Numbered from the stretch's first letter, positions 1-8,170 are shown. The stretch is 64,000 bases of DNA from Ferrimonas futtsuensis DSM 18154 (GCF_000422645.1 NZ_AUGL01000016.1:50765-114764), one strand, 5' to 3'. The notes: generated by a model not told the origin, from the sequence alone. Translations and numbers: made by a program.

Positions 1-895
1 AGACCTGCTGGTAGTAGCCGTCGATGGTAAAGGGGATGGTGACCGACTCCCTGGCCGGCACATAGCCGGTCTCCAGCAACACCACCACCCGCCCCTGATC
101 CGGGGCAAACTCCGCCGGGGCGCCAAACTGGCGGCGGGCGCCGTCGCAGTCGATGTCCAGTTCACAGGAGAGGCGCACATACTCGGCACCCAGCAGGCGG
201 TTGTCCGGGTAGGCCTGCAGCGCCTTGCGCAGGTCGATGAGGGCGTCGTTGTCTTCCCCCTGGGCTTCAAACAGAATGGCGTTCTGATACAGGGTGTAGC
301 TGTTGAGAAAGGAGTTGGTGGCGTTGCCGCCCAAGGCGTCCAGCTTGGCCAGCTCCCGGTTGAGGCTGGCGCTGCGCAGGGTCTTCACCTCATCTCTGTC
401 TTCGTAGGCCCTCAGTGCCAGGGTCTGGGCCTGATCGGCCCGCCGCGCCTCCACCGTGGCCCCGGTGAGGTCGCCACTGAGCAGGTAGTTGAGGGATTGA
501 TACTGGTGCACCAGCACCCGCTCGTAGGCCTGGCCCCGGTAGGGGATCAGGTTGTCGGACAGGGTGGCCGCTGCGGCCTGGCTGGTGAGATCGCTCAGGC
601 TGACCAGGGCCTTCCAGTCGCGCTGGTCATACTGGCTCAGGGCCTGTTCAAAGTAGCGGCGGCTGGCGTCAAAGTTGCCCTGAAGCTGGGCAATCCGCCC
701 CGCCTCCTGGGCGTAGAGCAGCCGGTCCTGCCCCTGCAACCCGGCCTCCAGGGGTTTCAATGCCTGGCCTTTGCCGTTGTCCAGCTGGGCTTTCACCTCG
801 CCCATCTGCGCCGGATAGGGCAGGAACAGCGAGTTGGAGGCGCAGCCCGACAACGCCAGGCTGGCGAGGGCCGCCAAGGTGATGGGTTTCATCAT
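1..895 (-). CDS. COG3014-like TPR lipoprotein, C-terminus cut by window edge
   Basis: The frame is open from an ATG at 895 to the window edge, so only the first 298 residues are visible. The N-terminus is a lipoprotein signal peptide with lipobox 'LALSGCAS' (acylated Cys near residue 17). The mature part is helical and repeat-like, with stretches typical of tetratricopeptide proteins such as 'DNDALIDLRKALQAYPDN'. It resembles the uncharacterised COG3014 lipoprotein family, from memory of family features. The start ATG overlaps the stop of the upstream deformylase gene (ATGA), so the two are probably cotranscribed with slyX. Outer-membrane location and function are inferred only. Confidence 0.75.
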   Translation of the reverse strand, partial: MMKPITLAALASLALSGCASNSLFLPYPAQMGEVKAQLDNGKGQALKPLEAGLQGQDRLLYAQEAGRIAQLQGNFDASRRYFEQALSQYDQRDWKALVSLSDLTSQAAAATLSDNLIPYRGQAYERVLVHQYQSLNYLLSGDLTGATVEARRADQAQTLALRAYEDRDEVKTLRSASLNRELAKLDALGGNATNSFLNSYTLYQNAILFEAQGEDNDALIDLRKALQAYPDNRLLGAEYVRLSCELDIDCDGARRQFGAPAEFAPDQGRVVVLLETGYVPARESVTIPFTIDGYYQQV

Positions 896-1434
896 GACAG
901 CCCCTTCCTGAGCCACACCTCGGTGGCCATCAACTGGCGGTTGTCCTCCACTCTGTCGAGGAAGGTGAGGCCGCACAGGTGATCAAATTCGTGGCAGAAG
1001 ATGCGCGCCACAAACCCTTCCAGGCGAGTGTGGTGTCGCTGGCCACTGAGGTCATCAAAGCGGACGTCAACCCATAAGGGGCGCGATACCCGTCCGCGGA
1101 TGCCGGGTACCGACAGGCAACCCTCCCATCCCTTCTCCTGCTCGCTGGACTGAGCCTCGATGCCGGGGTTGGCCATCACCACCGGATCCATCTGCGGCGC
1201 GTCCGGGTAACGGGCGTTGGGGCGTGAAGCGATGATCATCAGCGCCAGGCTGTGGTGCACCTGAGGGGCGGCGATGCCGACCCCGCCCTGCTCCTCCATC
1301 TTCTGGTGCATCTGCTGTGCCAGTCTGTCCACCAGTGGGTCCGGCAGCGGGACCGGCCTGGCTTGCTGGCGCAGCACCGCCTCGCCCAGCAGGGCGATGG
1401 TGAGAGGGGTCGGGGAGAGGGTGGTCTGGCTCAT
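892..1434 (-). CDS. Peptide deformylase paralog
   Basis: This 180-residue protein should remove the N-formyl group from nascent polypeptides. All three deformylase motifs are present: 'GVGIAAPQ' (family GxGxAAPQ), 'EGCLSVPG' (EGCLS, with the metal-binding Cys) and 'CHEFDHL' (HExDH, two metal-binding His plus catalytic Glu). It lies between slyX and a lipoprotein gene rather than beside fmt, where the housekeeping def normally sits. It is therefore likely a second deformylase of the type common in Shewanella and Vibrio relatives. The start is one base past the end of slyX and the stop overlaps the lipoprotein start, which indicates one operon. Confidence 0.9.
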   Translation of the reverse strand: MSQTTLSPTPLTIALLGEAVLRQQARPVPLPDPLVDRLAQQMHQKMEEQGGVGIAAPQVHHSLALMIIASRPNARYPDAPQMDPVVMANPGIEAQSSEQEKGWEGCLSVPGIRGRVSRPLWVDVRFDDLSGQRHHTRLEGFVARIFCHEFDHLCGLTFLDRVEDNRQLMATEVWLRKGLS

Positions 1435-1435
1435 A

Positions 1436-1648
1436 TCAATAATGGGGTGGTGGGGTCTCTTCCGCCTGGGTCGCGATCTGGCTGGGGCCGGTGGCCATCA
1501 CCTTGTCTGCCAGCTGTTTGATCTGGCGCTGCATTAGATCCAGCCGCTGGTTCAGTTCCACCACAGTCTGGTTGAGGCTGTCGATGGTTTCCTCCTGGAA
1601 GGCCACCTTGGTCTCCAGCTCGCTGATTCTTTGTTCGGTTAGGGACAT
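1436..1648 (-). CDS. slyX: SlyX family protein
   Basis: A 70-residue protein starting 'MSLTEQRISELETKVAFQEE', matching SlyX in length and in its nearly continuous coiled-coil heptads. It ends in a short proline-rich tail 'TPPPHY', also typical of SlyX. The frame is open further upstream, but the residues before this Met are low-complexity and out of line with the family, so I place the start at 1648. The biochemical function of SlyX is not established. It is the first gene of a three-gene minus-strand operon with the deformylase and the lipoprotein, and it is divergent from yacL. Confidence 0.88.
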   Translation of the reverse strand: MSLTEQRISELETKVAFQEETIDSLNQTVVELNQRLDLMQRQIKQLADKVMATGPSQIATQAEETPPPHY

Positions 1649-1790
1649 ACTGCTGTGCTCAATAAGAGATGACTCACTATCATAGAGGAATGCCCCCTGG
1701 GTTTCATGTGTGGATGCGCGTTGATTGAGCAGCGGCCGCGGCGCCCCTGGGTTAAACTTTAGTTCGCGACAATATTGATAAGACCCTGAT

Positions 1791-2147
1791 ATGGAATATG
1801 AGTTCAAACACGGCCTCACCGGAGAGCGGGAGGCAAGGTTGTCCATGGGCCACGAGGCCTTTGGCCAGTTGCTGACGGAGGAGCTGGGCCGGCGTGAGCT
1901 GGTAGACCGGTTGCTGGGCCAGTTGCGTCAGGTGAATGGGCTGGCGGAGCGGCGTTTCGGCCTGGGAGAGTGGACCCTGGTTCTGGAGCAGGGTGAGGTG
2001 ATGCTGAGCCACAACGCCCTGGGCATGGAGCAGGAGCAGGAACTGGATCCGGACGTGGAGCTCTACGATCAGGAGAGTGAGTCCAGCTGTGGACTGGAGG
2101 ACCTGTGCCAGCTGCTGGAGAGCTGGCACCAGTTTCTGGGGCGTTAG
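1791..2147 (+). CDS. yacL: UPF0231 family protein YacL
   Basis: This 118-residue acidic protein matches YacL/UPF0231. The shared features are the N-terminal 'MEYEF', the conserved 'SMGHEAFG' segment, a central 'GEVMLSHNAL' and a late 'DQESESSCGLEDL' block. The family is restricted to gammaproteobacteria and has no assigned biochemical role. It stands alone, divergent from slyX and convergent with narP. Its stop codon TAG lies inside a GC-rich hairpin (2144-2174). Confidence 0.88.
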   Translation: MEYEFKHGLTGEREARLSMGHEAFGQLLTEELGRRELVDRLLGQLRQVNGLAERRFGLGEWTLVLEQGEVMLSHNALGMEQEQELDPDVELYDQESESSCGLEDLCQLLESWHQFLGR

Positions 2148-2174
2148 GGCGTGGTAAACCCTTACACGCCTTAA
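2144..2174. terminator. Palindromic hairpin at the yacL 3' end
   Basis: Arms GGCGTG (2148-2153) and CACGCC (2165-2170), with an inner TAA/TTA pairing, form a hairpin overlapping the yacL stop. No T-run follows, so termination would be weak. The outer sequence TTAGGGCGTG also resembles the ends of the MITE at 15495-15650. A transposon remnant is the alternative reading. Confidence 0.35.
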
Positions 2175-2178
2175 GGTG

Positions 2179-2195
2179 GCCCAGCGGGGCTGGGC
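2179..2195. terminator. Hairpin between convergent yacL and narP
   Basis: GCCCAGC (2179-2185) and GCTGGGC (2189-2195) form a perfect 7-bp stem with a 3-nt loop between the two convergent stop codons. Neither strand has a convincing T-run, so termination is a guess from position. Confidence 0.35.
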
Positions 2196-2205
2196 GCCCC
2201 CCTGA

Positions 2206-2829
2206 TTACTTCTGCAACACCTTCACCGCCAGCTCCACCCGGGAGCGGCAATCGGTCTTTCTCAGCAGGTTCTTCACGTGCACCTTGACGGTGCCCTCAC
2301 TGATGAACAGCTTTTCCGCCAACAGCTTGTTGCTCATCCCCTCGGCGATCAGCCGGGCGATCTCCTGCTCCCTGGGGGTGAGCTCCTGCCACCAGGAGTC
2401 ATCTTCCCCTCCCGAACCCTGCAGGTAGGACTGCAGACGCTCGGTGATCACCTGTTTGCCGGTAATGACCTGCTCCACCTGATCCAGAATCTGCTCGGGT
2501 TCGCTGTCCTTGAGCAGGTAGCCGTCGGCGCCGGCCTGGATCAGGGTGCGCACATCTTCGGCGGCGTCAGACACGGTCAGGATGACGATGTGGCTGGTGA
2601 CCTCCTCCTGGCGCAGTGCGTTAAGGGTATCCAGACCCGACATCCCCTTCATATTCAGATCCAGCAGGATCAGGTCAGGCTCATCCTCGGCCACCGCCGC
2701 CAGGGCATCCACCCCTGAGCCAACTTCGGCAAACAGGTCGTAGCGCTCGTCCAGGGTCAGCAGCTGACAGATGCCTCGTCGCAGCAGGGGATGGTCATCC
2801 ACGACCATCACGCTCCAGGGCTTACTCAT
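2206..2829 (-). CDS. narP: Nitrate/nitrite response regulator NarP-type
   Basis: A 207-residue NarL/FixJ-family regulator. The receiver domain (about 1-125) has the acidic pair 'VVDDHP', the phospho-acceptor Asp near residue 55 in 'LILLDLNMKG', and 'LLKD' with the conserved Lys. The C-terminal LuxR-type helix-turn-helix (about 145-205) contains 'LTPREQEIARLIAEGMSNK' and 'SEGTVKVHVKN'. It overlaps the sensor gene narQ by 8 bp, so sensor and regulator are translationally coupled. Expected targets are nitrate/nitrite respiration genes such as the divergent nrfA. NarP rather than NarL is chosen because the partner is NarQ-like and because this pairing is typical of Alteromonadales; this is inference. 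Confidence 0.87.
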   Translation of the reverse strand: MSKPWSVMVVDDHPLLRRGICQLLTLDERYDLFAEVGSGVDALAAVAEDEPDLILLDLNMKGMSGLDTLNALRQEEVTSHIVILTVSDAAEDVRTLIQAGADGYLLKDSEPEQILDQVEQVITGKQVITERLQSYLQGSGGEDDSWWQELTPREQEIARLIAEGMSNKLLAEKLFISEGTVKVHVKNLLRKTDCRSRVELAVKVLQK

Positions 2830-4522
2830 GCTTATCGTCCTCTTGTGGTCTGAATATTACCTTCACGCACAGGCCGCCGCCGGGATTGGAGATGAACTTC
2901 AGCTCTCCGCCCAGCTTGCGTGCACGTTCATGCATGATACCAATTCCAAAATGGTTTTCTCTCTCTTTCACATTTTCGATGCCGATGCCGGTATCGCACA
3001 CACTGAGCTCTATCTGGTCATCCTCCAGGGAGAGGGCACTCAGGGTGATGCTGTCCGCGCCGGAATGTTTGATGGCGTTGAGTACCGCCTCCCGGCTCAG
3101 CTGCAGCAGGTGTACGTGCTGCTGAGGAGAGAGCGCCGGGGTAGTGAGATGATAATTGAGCACCAGTTCGCTCTCCGAACGCGACTCCAGCTGTTCCAGC
3201 ATCTGCTCCAGGCTGGCCTTGAGATCCTGCTCGGAGATGGTGAGACGGAAGGTGGAGAGCAGCTCCCTCAGCTGCTGGTAGGCCTGGTTGGTGCCTGAGA
3301 CGATCTCCTCCATCGCCTGGTCCCTCAGCTCCTGGTTGTTGGCGGCGATGGCCCGCTTGAGCAGCGACGTCTGGATCTTCATGTAGGCCAGTACCTGGCC
3401 CATGGAATCGTGCAGTTCCCGGGCGATGGTGCCCCGCTCCTCCATCAGCGTCAGCCGTTCCCGCTGTTGGCTGGCGCGATTGAGCAGCACCGCCCGGGCC
3501 ACAATGATGGCGAAGTTGTGCAGCATCTGCGGTGGCAGGGGGCCGTGGCCAATCAGCGACAGGGTGCCCAGACGTTCATGTTCAAACACCAGCGGTTCGG
3601 CGGTGGAGATGGGGGTGTTGCGGCTGGGATCCCCCAGGGTCATGGTCAGGTCCTGGCGATCGTCGATGGTCAGGGTGACCCCATTGGCGCCGGTGTGTTT
3701 CTGCAGGCGCTCCAGAGCCTGCTGCATGGTGTCCGCGCCCAGGCGATCCCGGTGGAACCACAGGGAGGTCTGGTAGAGCAGCATCAGACCGGCGTTGGCC
3801 TGCTCCAGCTCCCGGGTTTTTTCCTCCACCTGCTGCTCCAGGTTGCTGTAGAGAGCTTCCAGCTCGGCGGCGGTCTCTTTGAAGGTGTCACTCAGGGTCT
3901 GCAGTTCGTGGTATTCACTCTCGGGCAGGTCCAGGTCGAACTTGCGCCGGCTGATGGAGAGGGCGGCTTCTTCCAGCAGGTGCAGGGGGCGCAGCACCCG
4001 GCCTCCCACCGCCCGCATCAGCAAAAAGCCCATGGCCATCACCGTCAGCAGACCAAGCAACTGGGTGGCCAGCAACAACATGGTTTTCTTCTCCGCCTGA
4101 CTCTCCAACATGTCCACCAGCATGTCGATCTCATCCACAAACTGACGCACCTCGTTGACGTAGGCGCGGGAGTTGCCGTTGAGGGCGTAGAGTTTCATCT
4201 GATGCCAGCTGGCGATCACCTGATCGTATTGCTCGTGGGTGGAGCCAGGGTTGTACCAGCTGCGTGCCTTGCCCAGTTCGTCGGAGTAGAGGATCTCCTC
4301 AAATTCGGCAATCTTACGATCCACCACGGTGCTGCCGGCGTTGGCCAGGAAGATCAGCTGGTAGGAGCGCATTCGCAGGGAGCCGGATGCGTTGATCGCC
4401 TTGGCATCATCCACGCTGTACATCAGGGTGATCACCGAGAAGACCGCCAGGCCGCCAAAGATGAAAATCACACTGACAATCAGTGACAACACTGTGGTGG
4501 AGAGGCTTTTGTTGCGGCGCAT
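2822..4522 (-). CDS. narQ: Nitrate/nitrite sensor histidine kinase NarQ-type
   Basis: This 566-residue membrane kinase should sense periplasmic nitrate or nitrite and phosphorylate NarP. A first transmembrane helix is followed by the P-box 'DAKAINASGSLRMRSYQL', the ligand-binding element of NarX/NarQ. A helical periplasmic region, a second helix (about 'LLLATQLLGLLTVMAMGFLL'), a HAMP linker, a coiled coil and a GAF-like central part come next. The HisKA_3 phospho-acceptor motif 'ARELHDSMGQ' (His near 370) and an ATPase domain with 'DTGIGI' and 'FGIGIMHERA' complete it. I start at ATG 4522 just before the first helix. A TTG at 4615 with an AAGGAT Shine-Dalgarno-like sequence would add 31 residues and cannot be excluded. 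Confidence 0.88.
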   Translation of the reverse strand: MRRNKSLSTTVLSLIVSVIFIFGGLAVFSVITLMYSVDDAKAINASGSLRMRSYQLIFLANAGSTVVDRKIAEFEEILYSDELGKARSWYNPGSTHEQYDQVIASWHQMKLYALNGNSRAYVNEVRQFVDEIDMLVDMLESQAEKKTMLLLATQLLGLLTVMAMGFLLMRAVGGRVLRPLHLLEEAALSISRRKFDLDLPESEYHELQTLSDTFKETAAELEALYSNLEQQVEEKTRELEQANAGLMLLYQTSLWFHRDRLGADTMQQALERLQKHTGANGVTLTIDDRQDLTMTLGDPSRNTPISTAEPLVFEHERLGTLSLIGHGPLPPQMLHNFAIIVARAVLLNRASQQRERLTLMEERGTIARELHDSMGQVLAYMKIQTSLLKRAIAANNQELRDQAMEEIVSGTNQAYQQLRELLSTFRLTISEQDLKASLEQMLEQLESRSESELVLNYHLTTPALSPQQHVHLLQLSREAVLNAIKHSGADSITLSALSLEDDQIELSVCDTGIGIENVKERENHFGIGIMHERARKLGGELKFISNPGGGLCVKVIFRPQEDDKHE

Positions 4523-4639
4523 GACGGGCCCTGTTTCTGAGGTTTGCTGCAAGCCTATCGCCAAGCTCCGGTGAATGACAAGAGAAGTGAGTGATTCACG
4601 GGCGAAATTGGTCAAGTTATCTATCCTTAGATGGCAGCC

Positions 4640-4884
4640 TTAGGGCGTGCTGACCTTGAGTGGGAGACATTTGGCCGAGGGTGACGGCGCCATGTTTGGC
4701 GTTCGGTTGTTCGCACAGAATCCTGTGCCCAAATCGAACGCGACTCGTGGACATCGTCAGCCCGGTCCTGGTCGGCGCCAACTCCTTCAGGAAACCGGAC
4801 CCATTGCACTCAGAGAACACTGGGTCGGTGGGCATCAACTCCCAAATTGGCGTGATTGCTTTCACCCAGGGTCGACATCGCCGG
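4640..4884. mobile_element. Possible decayed MITE-like element
   Basis: The left edge reads TTAGGGCGTGCTGACCTT, matching the left end of the MITE at 15495 at 15 of 18 positions. The reverse complement of 4859-4882 begins GGCGATGTCGACCCTGGGTG. It aligns with the left edge with one gap, about 13 of 19 matches after it, and all mismatches are transitions. That pattern fits an old palindromic element. No transposase and no clear target duplication are visible. Confidence 0.3.
4851..4866. promoter_or_regulatory. CRP-type binding site upstream of nrfA
   Basis: cGTGA-TTGCTT-TCACc has the perfect GTGA-N6-TCAC core of the CRP consensus. In Shewanella, CRP rather than FNR is the main activator of anaerobic respiration genes, so a site here fits nrfA. 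Its centre is about 61 bp upstream of the nrfA start codon. Confidence 0.55.
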
Positions 4885-4919
4885 GTTGCCATCTAAAACA
4901 GCAATAATGGAGCGCAATC

Positions 4920-6278
4920 GTGAACAGGATGAAACTCATTGCAGCACTGTTGTGTCTGGCCGCGCCTTTGGCCACTGCCAAAGAGGTGACCGAAGCGGAC
5001 AGCAGTAAATTCGCTAAATTCAAGAAACAGCATGCCAGTTGGCAACAGACCGAGGAGAGTAAGGAGCTGGTGGATGCTCTGGCCGAGGATCCCAGGCTGG
5101 TGGTGCTCTGGGCCGGCTACGGCTTCGCCAAGGATTACAACAAGGCCCGGGGCCACCACTACACCATCACCGACCTGCGCAACACCCTGCGCACCGGTGC
5201 GCCCACGGGCAAAGAGGATGGTCCCATGCCCATGGCCTGCTGGTCCTGTAAGAGTCCGGATGTGCCCAGACTGATCGATACCCTGGGTGAGAAGGAGTAT
5301 TTCCACGGTAAGTGGGCCAAACGGGGTGACCAGATCACCAATGAGATCGGCTGTGGTAACTGCCACACCAACAAGGGCAAGCTGAGGATGTCTGTCCCCT
5401 TCGCCGAGCGTGGCTTCGCCGCCATCGGCATGGACTGGGAGTCTGCCTCCAAGTCGGATCGTCAGAACATGGTCTGTGCCCAGTGTCACGTGGAGTATTA
5501 CTTCTCCAAGCCCGACATCATGGTGACCTTCCCCTGGAACAACGGCACCTCGGTGGAGGATATGGAAGCCTATTATGATGCCCTGGAATTCAAGGACTGG
5601 ACCCACGGTGTGTCCAAGGCACCGATGCTCAAGGCGCAGCACCCAGGATTCGAGACCGCCCGCACCGGCCCTCACGGTCGCAATGATGTCTCCTGTACCG
5701 ATTGCCATATGCCCCGGGTGACCAACGCCGAAGGTAAGAAGTTCACCGACCATAATGTGGGTAACCCCTTCGATCGTTTCGAGTTTACCTGTGGCAAGTG
5801 TCATGAGCAGGGGAAAGAGGAGCTGGAGAAGGTGGTGGCTGACTACAAGAAGATGGTCACCGATCTGAAGATCCAGGCGGAAGACCAGCTGGTCAAAGCC
5901 CACTTCGAAGCCAAGGCTGCCTGGGATGCCGGGGCCACCGAGGCGCAGATGAAGGACGCCCTGACCGCCATCCGCCACGCCCAGTGGCGCTGGGACTACG
6001 CCATCGCGTCCCACGGGGTTCACGCTCACAACCCGGCAGAGGCGATGCGGGTACTGGGGACCTCTCTGGAGCGCAGTGCCGAAGCGCGCGCCATGCTGGC
6101 CCGCATCCTGGCGGTAAATGGCGTGACCGCCGAGGTGAAGGTGCCGGACATCTCCACCAAGGCCAAGGCTCAGGCGGTGGTTGGACTGGACATGGATAAA
6201 CTCCGTGCCGACAAGGAAACCTTTAAGAAGACCCTGGTGCCCGAGTGGGACAAGAACTACCCGGGTAAGACCGAGTAG
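4920..6278 (+). CDS. nrfA: Pentahaem cytochrome c nitrite reductase NrfA
   Basis: Periplasmic cytochrome c552 that reduces nitrite to ammonium with six electrons. The 452-residue protein has a signal peptide ending 'PLATA'. Five haem sites are visible: the active-site 'CWSCK' near residue 107 (Lys as proximal ligand, the NrfA hallmark), then 'CGNCH', 'CAQCH', 'CTDCH' and 'CGKCH' near 144, 186, 259 and 291. The GTG at 4920 is chosen because GGAG lies 7 nt upstream; ATG 4929 lacks a good ribosome site. No nrfBCD genes follow, so electrons probably come from a CymA-type quinol dehydrogenase, as in Shewanella. It is divergent from narQP, its likely regulators. Confidence 0.97.
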   Translation: MNRMKLIAALLCLAAPLATAKEVTEADSSKFAKFKKQHASWQQTEESKELVDALAEDPRLVVLWAGYGFAKDYNKARGHHYTITDLRNTLRTGAPTGKEDGPMPMACWSCKSPDVPRLIDTLGEKEYFHGKWAKRGDQITNEIGCGNCHTNKGKLRMSVPFAERGFAAIGMDWESASKSDRQNMVCAQCHVEYYFSKPDIMVTFPWNNGTSVEDMEAYYDALEFKDWTHGVSKAPMLKAQHPGFETARTGPHGRNDVSCTDCHMPRVTNAEGKKFTDHNVGNPFDRFEFTCGKCHEQGKEELEKVVADYKKMVTDLKIQAEDQLVKAHFEAKAAWDAGATEAQMKDALTAIRHAQWRWDYAIASHGVHAHNPAEAMRVLGTSLERSAEARAMLARILAVNGVTAEVKVPDISTKAKAQAVVGLDMDKLRADKETFKKTLVPEWDKNYPGKTE

Positions 6279-6295
6279 GCCATTTCGCGTCGTTC

Positions 6296-6323
6296 AAGCC
6301 CCGCCCTGTGCGGGGCTTTTTTT
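6296..6323 (+). terminator. Rho-independent terminator of nrfA
   Basis: AAGCCCCGC (6296-6304) pairs with GCGGGGCTT (6310-6318), followed by a run of T. Confidence 0.9.
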
Positions 6324-6337
6324 GTGCTGTTTTTTTG

Positions 6338-6385
6338 TGCACCAAAACTGGGCGAAGTCAGAATAAACGTGCACCTAATGGTGCA
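6338..6385 (+). promoter_or_regulatory. Two NtrC-like sites upstream of glnK
   Basis: Site 1 is TGCACC-AAAAC-TGGGCG (6338-6354), with a degenerate right half. Site 2 is TGCACC-TAAT-GGTGCA (6370-6385), a perfect inverted repeat but with a 4-nt rather than the usual 5-nt centre. Their centres are about 32 bp apart, roughly three helical turns. They lie 60-110 bp upstream of a sigma-54 promoter, the expected arrangement for NtrC enhancers. Confidence 0.7.
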
Positions 6386-6447
6386 TGGTTAGTCAATCCC
6401 AAGGGGGCGGATTCAGCTAAGTGAATGATTTTAGTCGATAATAAAAA

Positions 6448-6464
6448 TTGGCACGGGAGTTGAA
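6448..6464 (+). promoter_or_regulatory. Sigma-54 promoter of glnK-amtB
   Basis: TTGGCAC-GGGAG-TTGAA matches the -24/-12 consensus (TGGCAC-N5-TTGCA) with the invariant GG in place and GA instead of GC at -12. Transcription should start about 11-12 nt downstream, leaving a leader of some 28 nt to the glnK start. Confidence 0.87.
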
Positions 6465-6502
6465 ATAGCTATGCCATCAGCACTGGATGAGGGATTGGGA
6501 AG

Positions 6503-6841
6503 ATGAAATTGGTAAGCGTCATTATCAAGCCGTTCAAACTGGACGATGTCCGGGAAGCGATCGCAGATCTGGGGGTCGATGGACTGACGGTCACCGAGGT
6601 GAAGGGCTTCGGCCGTCAGAAGGGCCACACCGAACTCTACCGCGGCGCCGAGTACCAGGTGGACTTCCTGCCCAAGGTGAAGCTGGAGATCGCCACGGCG
6701 GCGGACAAGGTGGATCACCTGATTGAGGTGATCAGCCAGGCGGCCCATACCGGCAAGATCGGCGACGGAAAAATCTTTGTATACGACCTCGAGCGAGCGG
6801 TGCGGATTCGTACCGGCGAGCTCGACGCAGAAGCGATTTAA
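6503..6841 (+). CDS. glnK: Nitrogen regulatory PII protein GlnK
   Basis: The 112-residue protein has the full PII length. It starts 'MKLVSVIIKPFKLDDVREA' and carries the T-loop with Tyr51 in 'ELYRGAEYQVDFLPKVK', the uridylylation site. The B-loop signature 'TGKIGDGKIFV' is also present. PII trimers bind 2-oxoglutarate and ATP/ADP and block AmtB when nitrogen is sufficient. GlnK rather than GlnB is chosen because amtB starts 12 bp downstream and the promoter is of the nitrogen-starvation type (sigma-54 with NtrC sites). GAGGG lies about 9 nt before the ATG. Confidence 0.96.
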   Translation: MKLVSVIIKPFKLDDVREAIADLGVDGLTVTEVKGFGRQKGHTELYRGAEYQVDFLPKVKLEIATAADKVDHLIEVISQAAHTGKIGDGKIFVYDLERAVRIRTGELDAEAI

Positions 6842-6853
6842 GGGGGACGAGAG

Positions 6854-8104
6854 ATGGAAGAGTTAACCAAACTTGGCACCACGGTGTCTGAACTGAGATT
6901 TGCCCTGGATACCTTTTATTTCCTGATGTCCGGTGCCCTGGTAATGTGGATGGCGGCAGGGTTCGCCATGCTGGAGGCGGGCCTGGTCCGCTCCAAGAAC
7001 ACCACGGAGATCCTCACCAAGAACATCTGCCTCTACGCCATCGCCTGCGCCATGTTCCTGCTGGTGGGTTACAACATCATGTATGTGGACAACGCCGAAG
7101 CGGGCTGGCTGCCCAGCCTGGGCGGGCTGATTGGCACTCAGGCTTCCGATGCGGACCACGCCCTGGAGTCCGACTTCTTCTTCCAGGTGGTCTTTGTGGC
7201 CACCGCCATGTCCATCGTCTCTGGTGCCGTGGCGGAACGTATGAAATTGTGGGCATTTCTGGCTTTTGCTGTTGTCCTTACCGGCTTCATCTATCCAGTT
7301 GAGGGATATTGGACCTGGGGGGGTGGCTTTGTTTCTGAGCTGGGTTTTGTGGACTTCGCCGGTTCCGGCATCGTTCACATGGCCGGTGCGGCAGCAGCAA
7401 TCGCCGGGGTGCTCCTCTTAGGCGCCCGTAAGGGCAAGTACGGTGCCGATGGCAGCGTGCATCCCATCCCTGGCTCCAACATGCCCATGGCGACCCTGGG
7501 AACCTTCATCTTGTGGCTCGGCTGGTTCGGCTTCAACGGCGGCTCGCAGTTGATGGTGTCTGACGCCGAGAACGCCACCGCCGTGGCCAAGATCTTCGTC
7601 AACACCAACTCCGCGGCCGCCTTCGGTGCCATTGCCGCCCTGATTGTGTGCAAGCTGATGTGGGGCAAGGCGGATCTCACCATGATCCTCAACGGCGCCC
7701 TGGCAGGGCTGGTGGCCATCACCGCCGACCCGCTGTCGCCCTCTCTGGCTCTGGCCGGCGTCATCGGCCTGGTGTCCGGCGGCCTGGTGGTGTTCTCCAT
7801 CGTTGCCATGGACAAGGTGAAGATCGACGATCCCGTGGGGGCGATTTCGGTACACGGAGTGTGTGGCTTCTTTGGACTGATGGCTGTGCCCCTGTCCAAC
7901 GGTGACGCCAGCTTCGGCACTCAGGCCCTGGGGGCCCTGATCATCTTTGCCTGGGTCTTCGCCACCAGCCTGGGGGTGTGGTACCTGCTGAACAAGACCA
8001 TGGGCATCCGGGTCAGCGAAGAGGAGGAGTACCGCGGCATGGACATTGCGGACTGTGGCATCGATGCCTACCCTGAGTTTGTCACCGTCAAGGGAACGAA
8101 CTGA
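6854..8104 (+). CDS. amtB: Ammonium transporter AmtB
   Basis: A 416-residue inner-membrane channel for ammonium with eleven predicted helices. Hallmarks are 'MEAGLVRSKN'-type helix 1 sequence ('MLEAGLVRSKNT'), the signature 'WTWGGGFV', and the twin pore histidines in 'SGIVHMAG' (near 175) and 'ISVHGVCG' (near 334). It is shorter than E. coli AmtB and has no obvious cleavable signal peptide. It is coupled to glnK (12-bp gap), which regulates it by plugging the pore. Expression should be induced by nitrogen limitation. Confidence 0.96.
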   Translation: MEELTKLGTTVSELRFALDTFYFLMSGALVMWMAAGFAMLEAGLVRSKNTTEILTKNICLYAIACAMFLLVGYNIMYVDNAEAGWLPSLGGLIGTQASDADHALESDFFFQVVFVATAMSIVSGAVAERMKLWAFLAFAVVLTGFIYPVEGYWTWGGGFVSELGFVDFAGSGIVHMAGAAAAIAGVLLLGARKGKYGADGSVHPIPGSNMPMATLGTFILWLGWFGFNGGSQLMVSDAENATAVAKIFVNTNSAAAFGAIAALIVCKLMWGKADLTMILNGALAGLVAITADPLSPSLALAGVIGLVSGGLVVFSIVAMDKVKIDDPVGAISVHGVCGFFGLMAVPLSNGDASFGTQALGALIIFAWVFATSLGVWYLLNKTMGIRVSEEEEYRGMDIADCGIDAYPEFVTVKGTN

Positions 8105-8142
8105 ACTCCATAATAACGACAACAACTCTCTCTACTGCAGTT

Positions 8143-8170
8143 GCGCCCTCCCTTGGAGGGCGCTTTTTTA
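8143..8170 (+). terminator. Rho-independent terminator of glnK-amtB
   Basis: GCGCCCTCC (8143-8151) pairs with GGAGGGCGC (8155-8163) and is followed by six T. Confidence 0.92.

Larger units (their letters stand above)
4523..4919. other. narQ-nrfA divergent intergenic region
   Basis: About 400 bp without a credible gene. It must hold both promoters. It contains a CRP-type site (4851-4866) close to nrfA. It also contains two inverted, decayed sequences (4640-4666 and 4858-4884) that resemble transposon ends. Short open frames here, such as 4617-4892 on the minus strand, have no recognisable protein features. Confidence 0.6.

Noticed and set aside
2822..4615. Full-length narQ reading from TTG 4615
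   Set aside because: The extra 31 residues precede the normal kinase N-terminus and do not resemble NarQ or NarX; kept as an alternative in the gene entry.
4617..4892. A 91-codon minus-strand frame in the narQ-nrfA gap, considered as a transposase remnant
   Set aside because: The translation has no transposase motif and no start or ribosome site; the DNA-level inverted repeats are the stronger signal.
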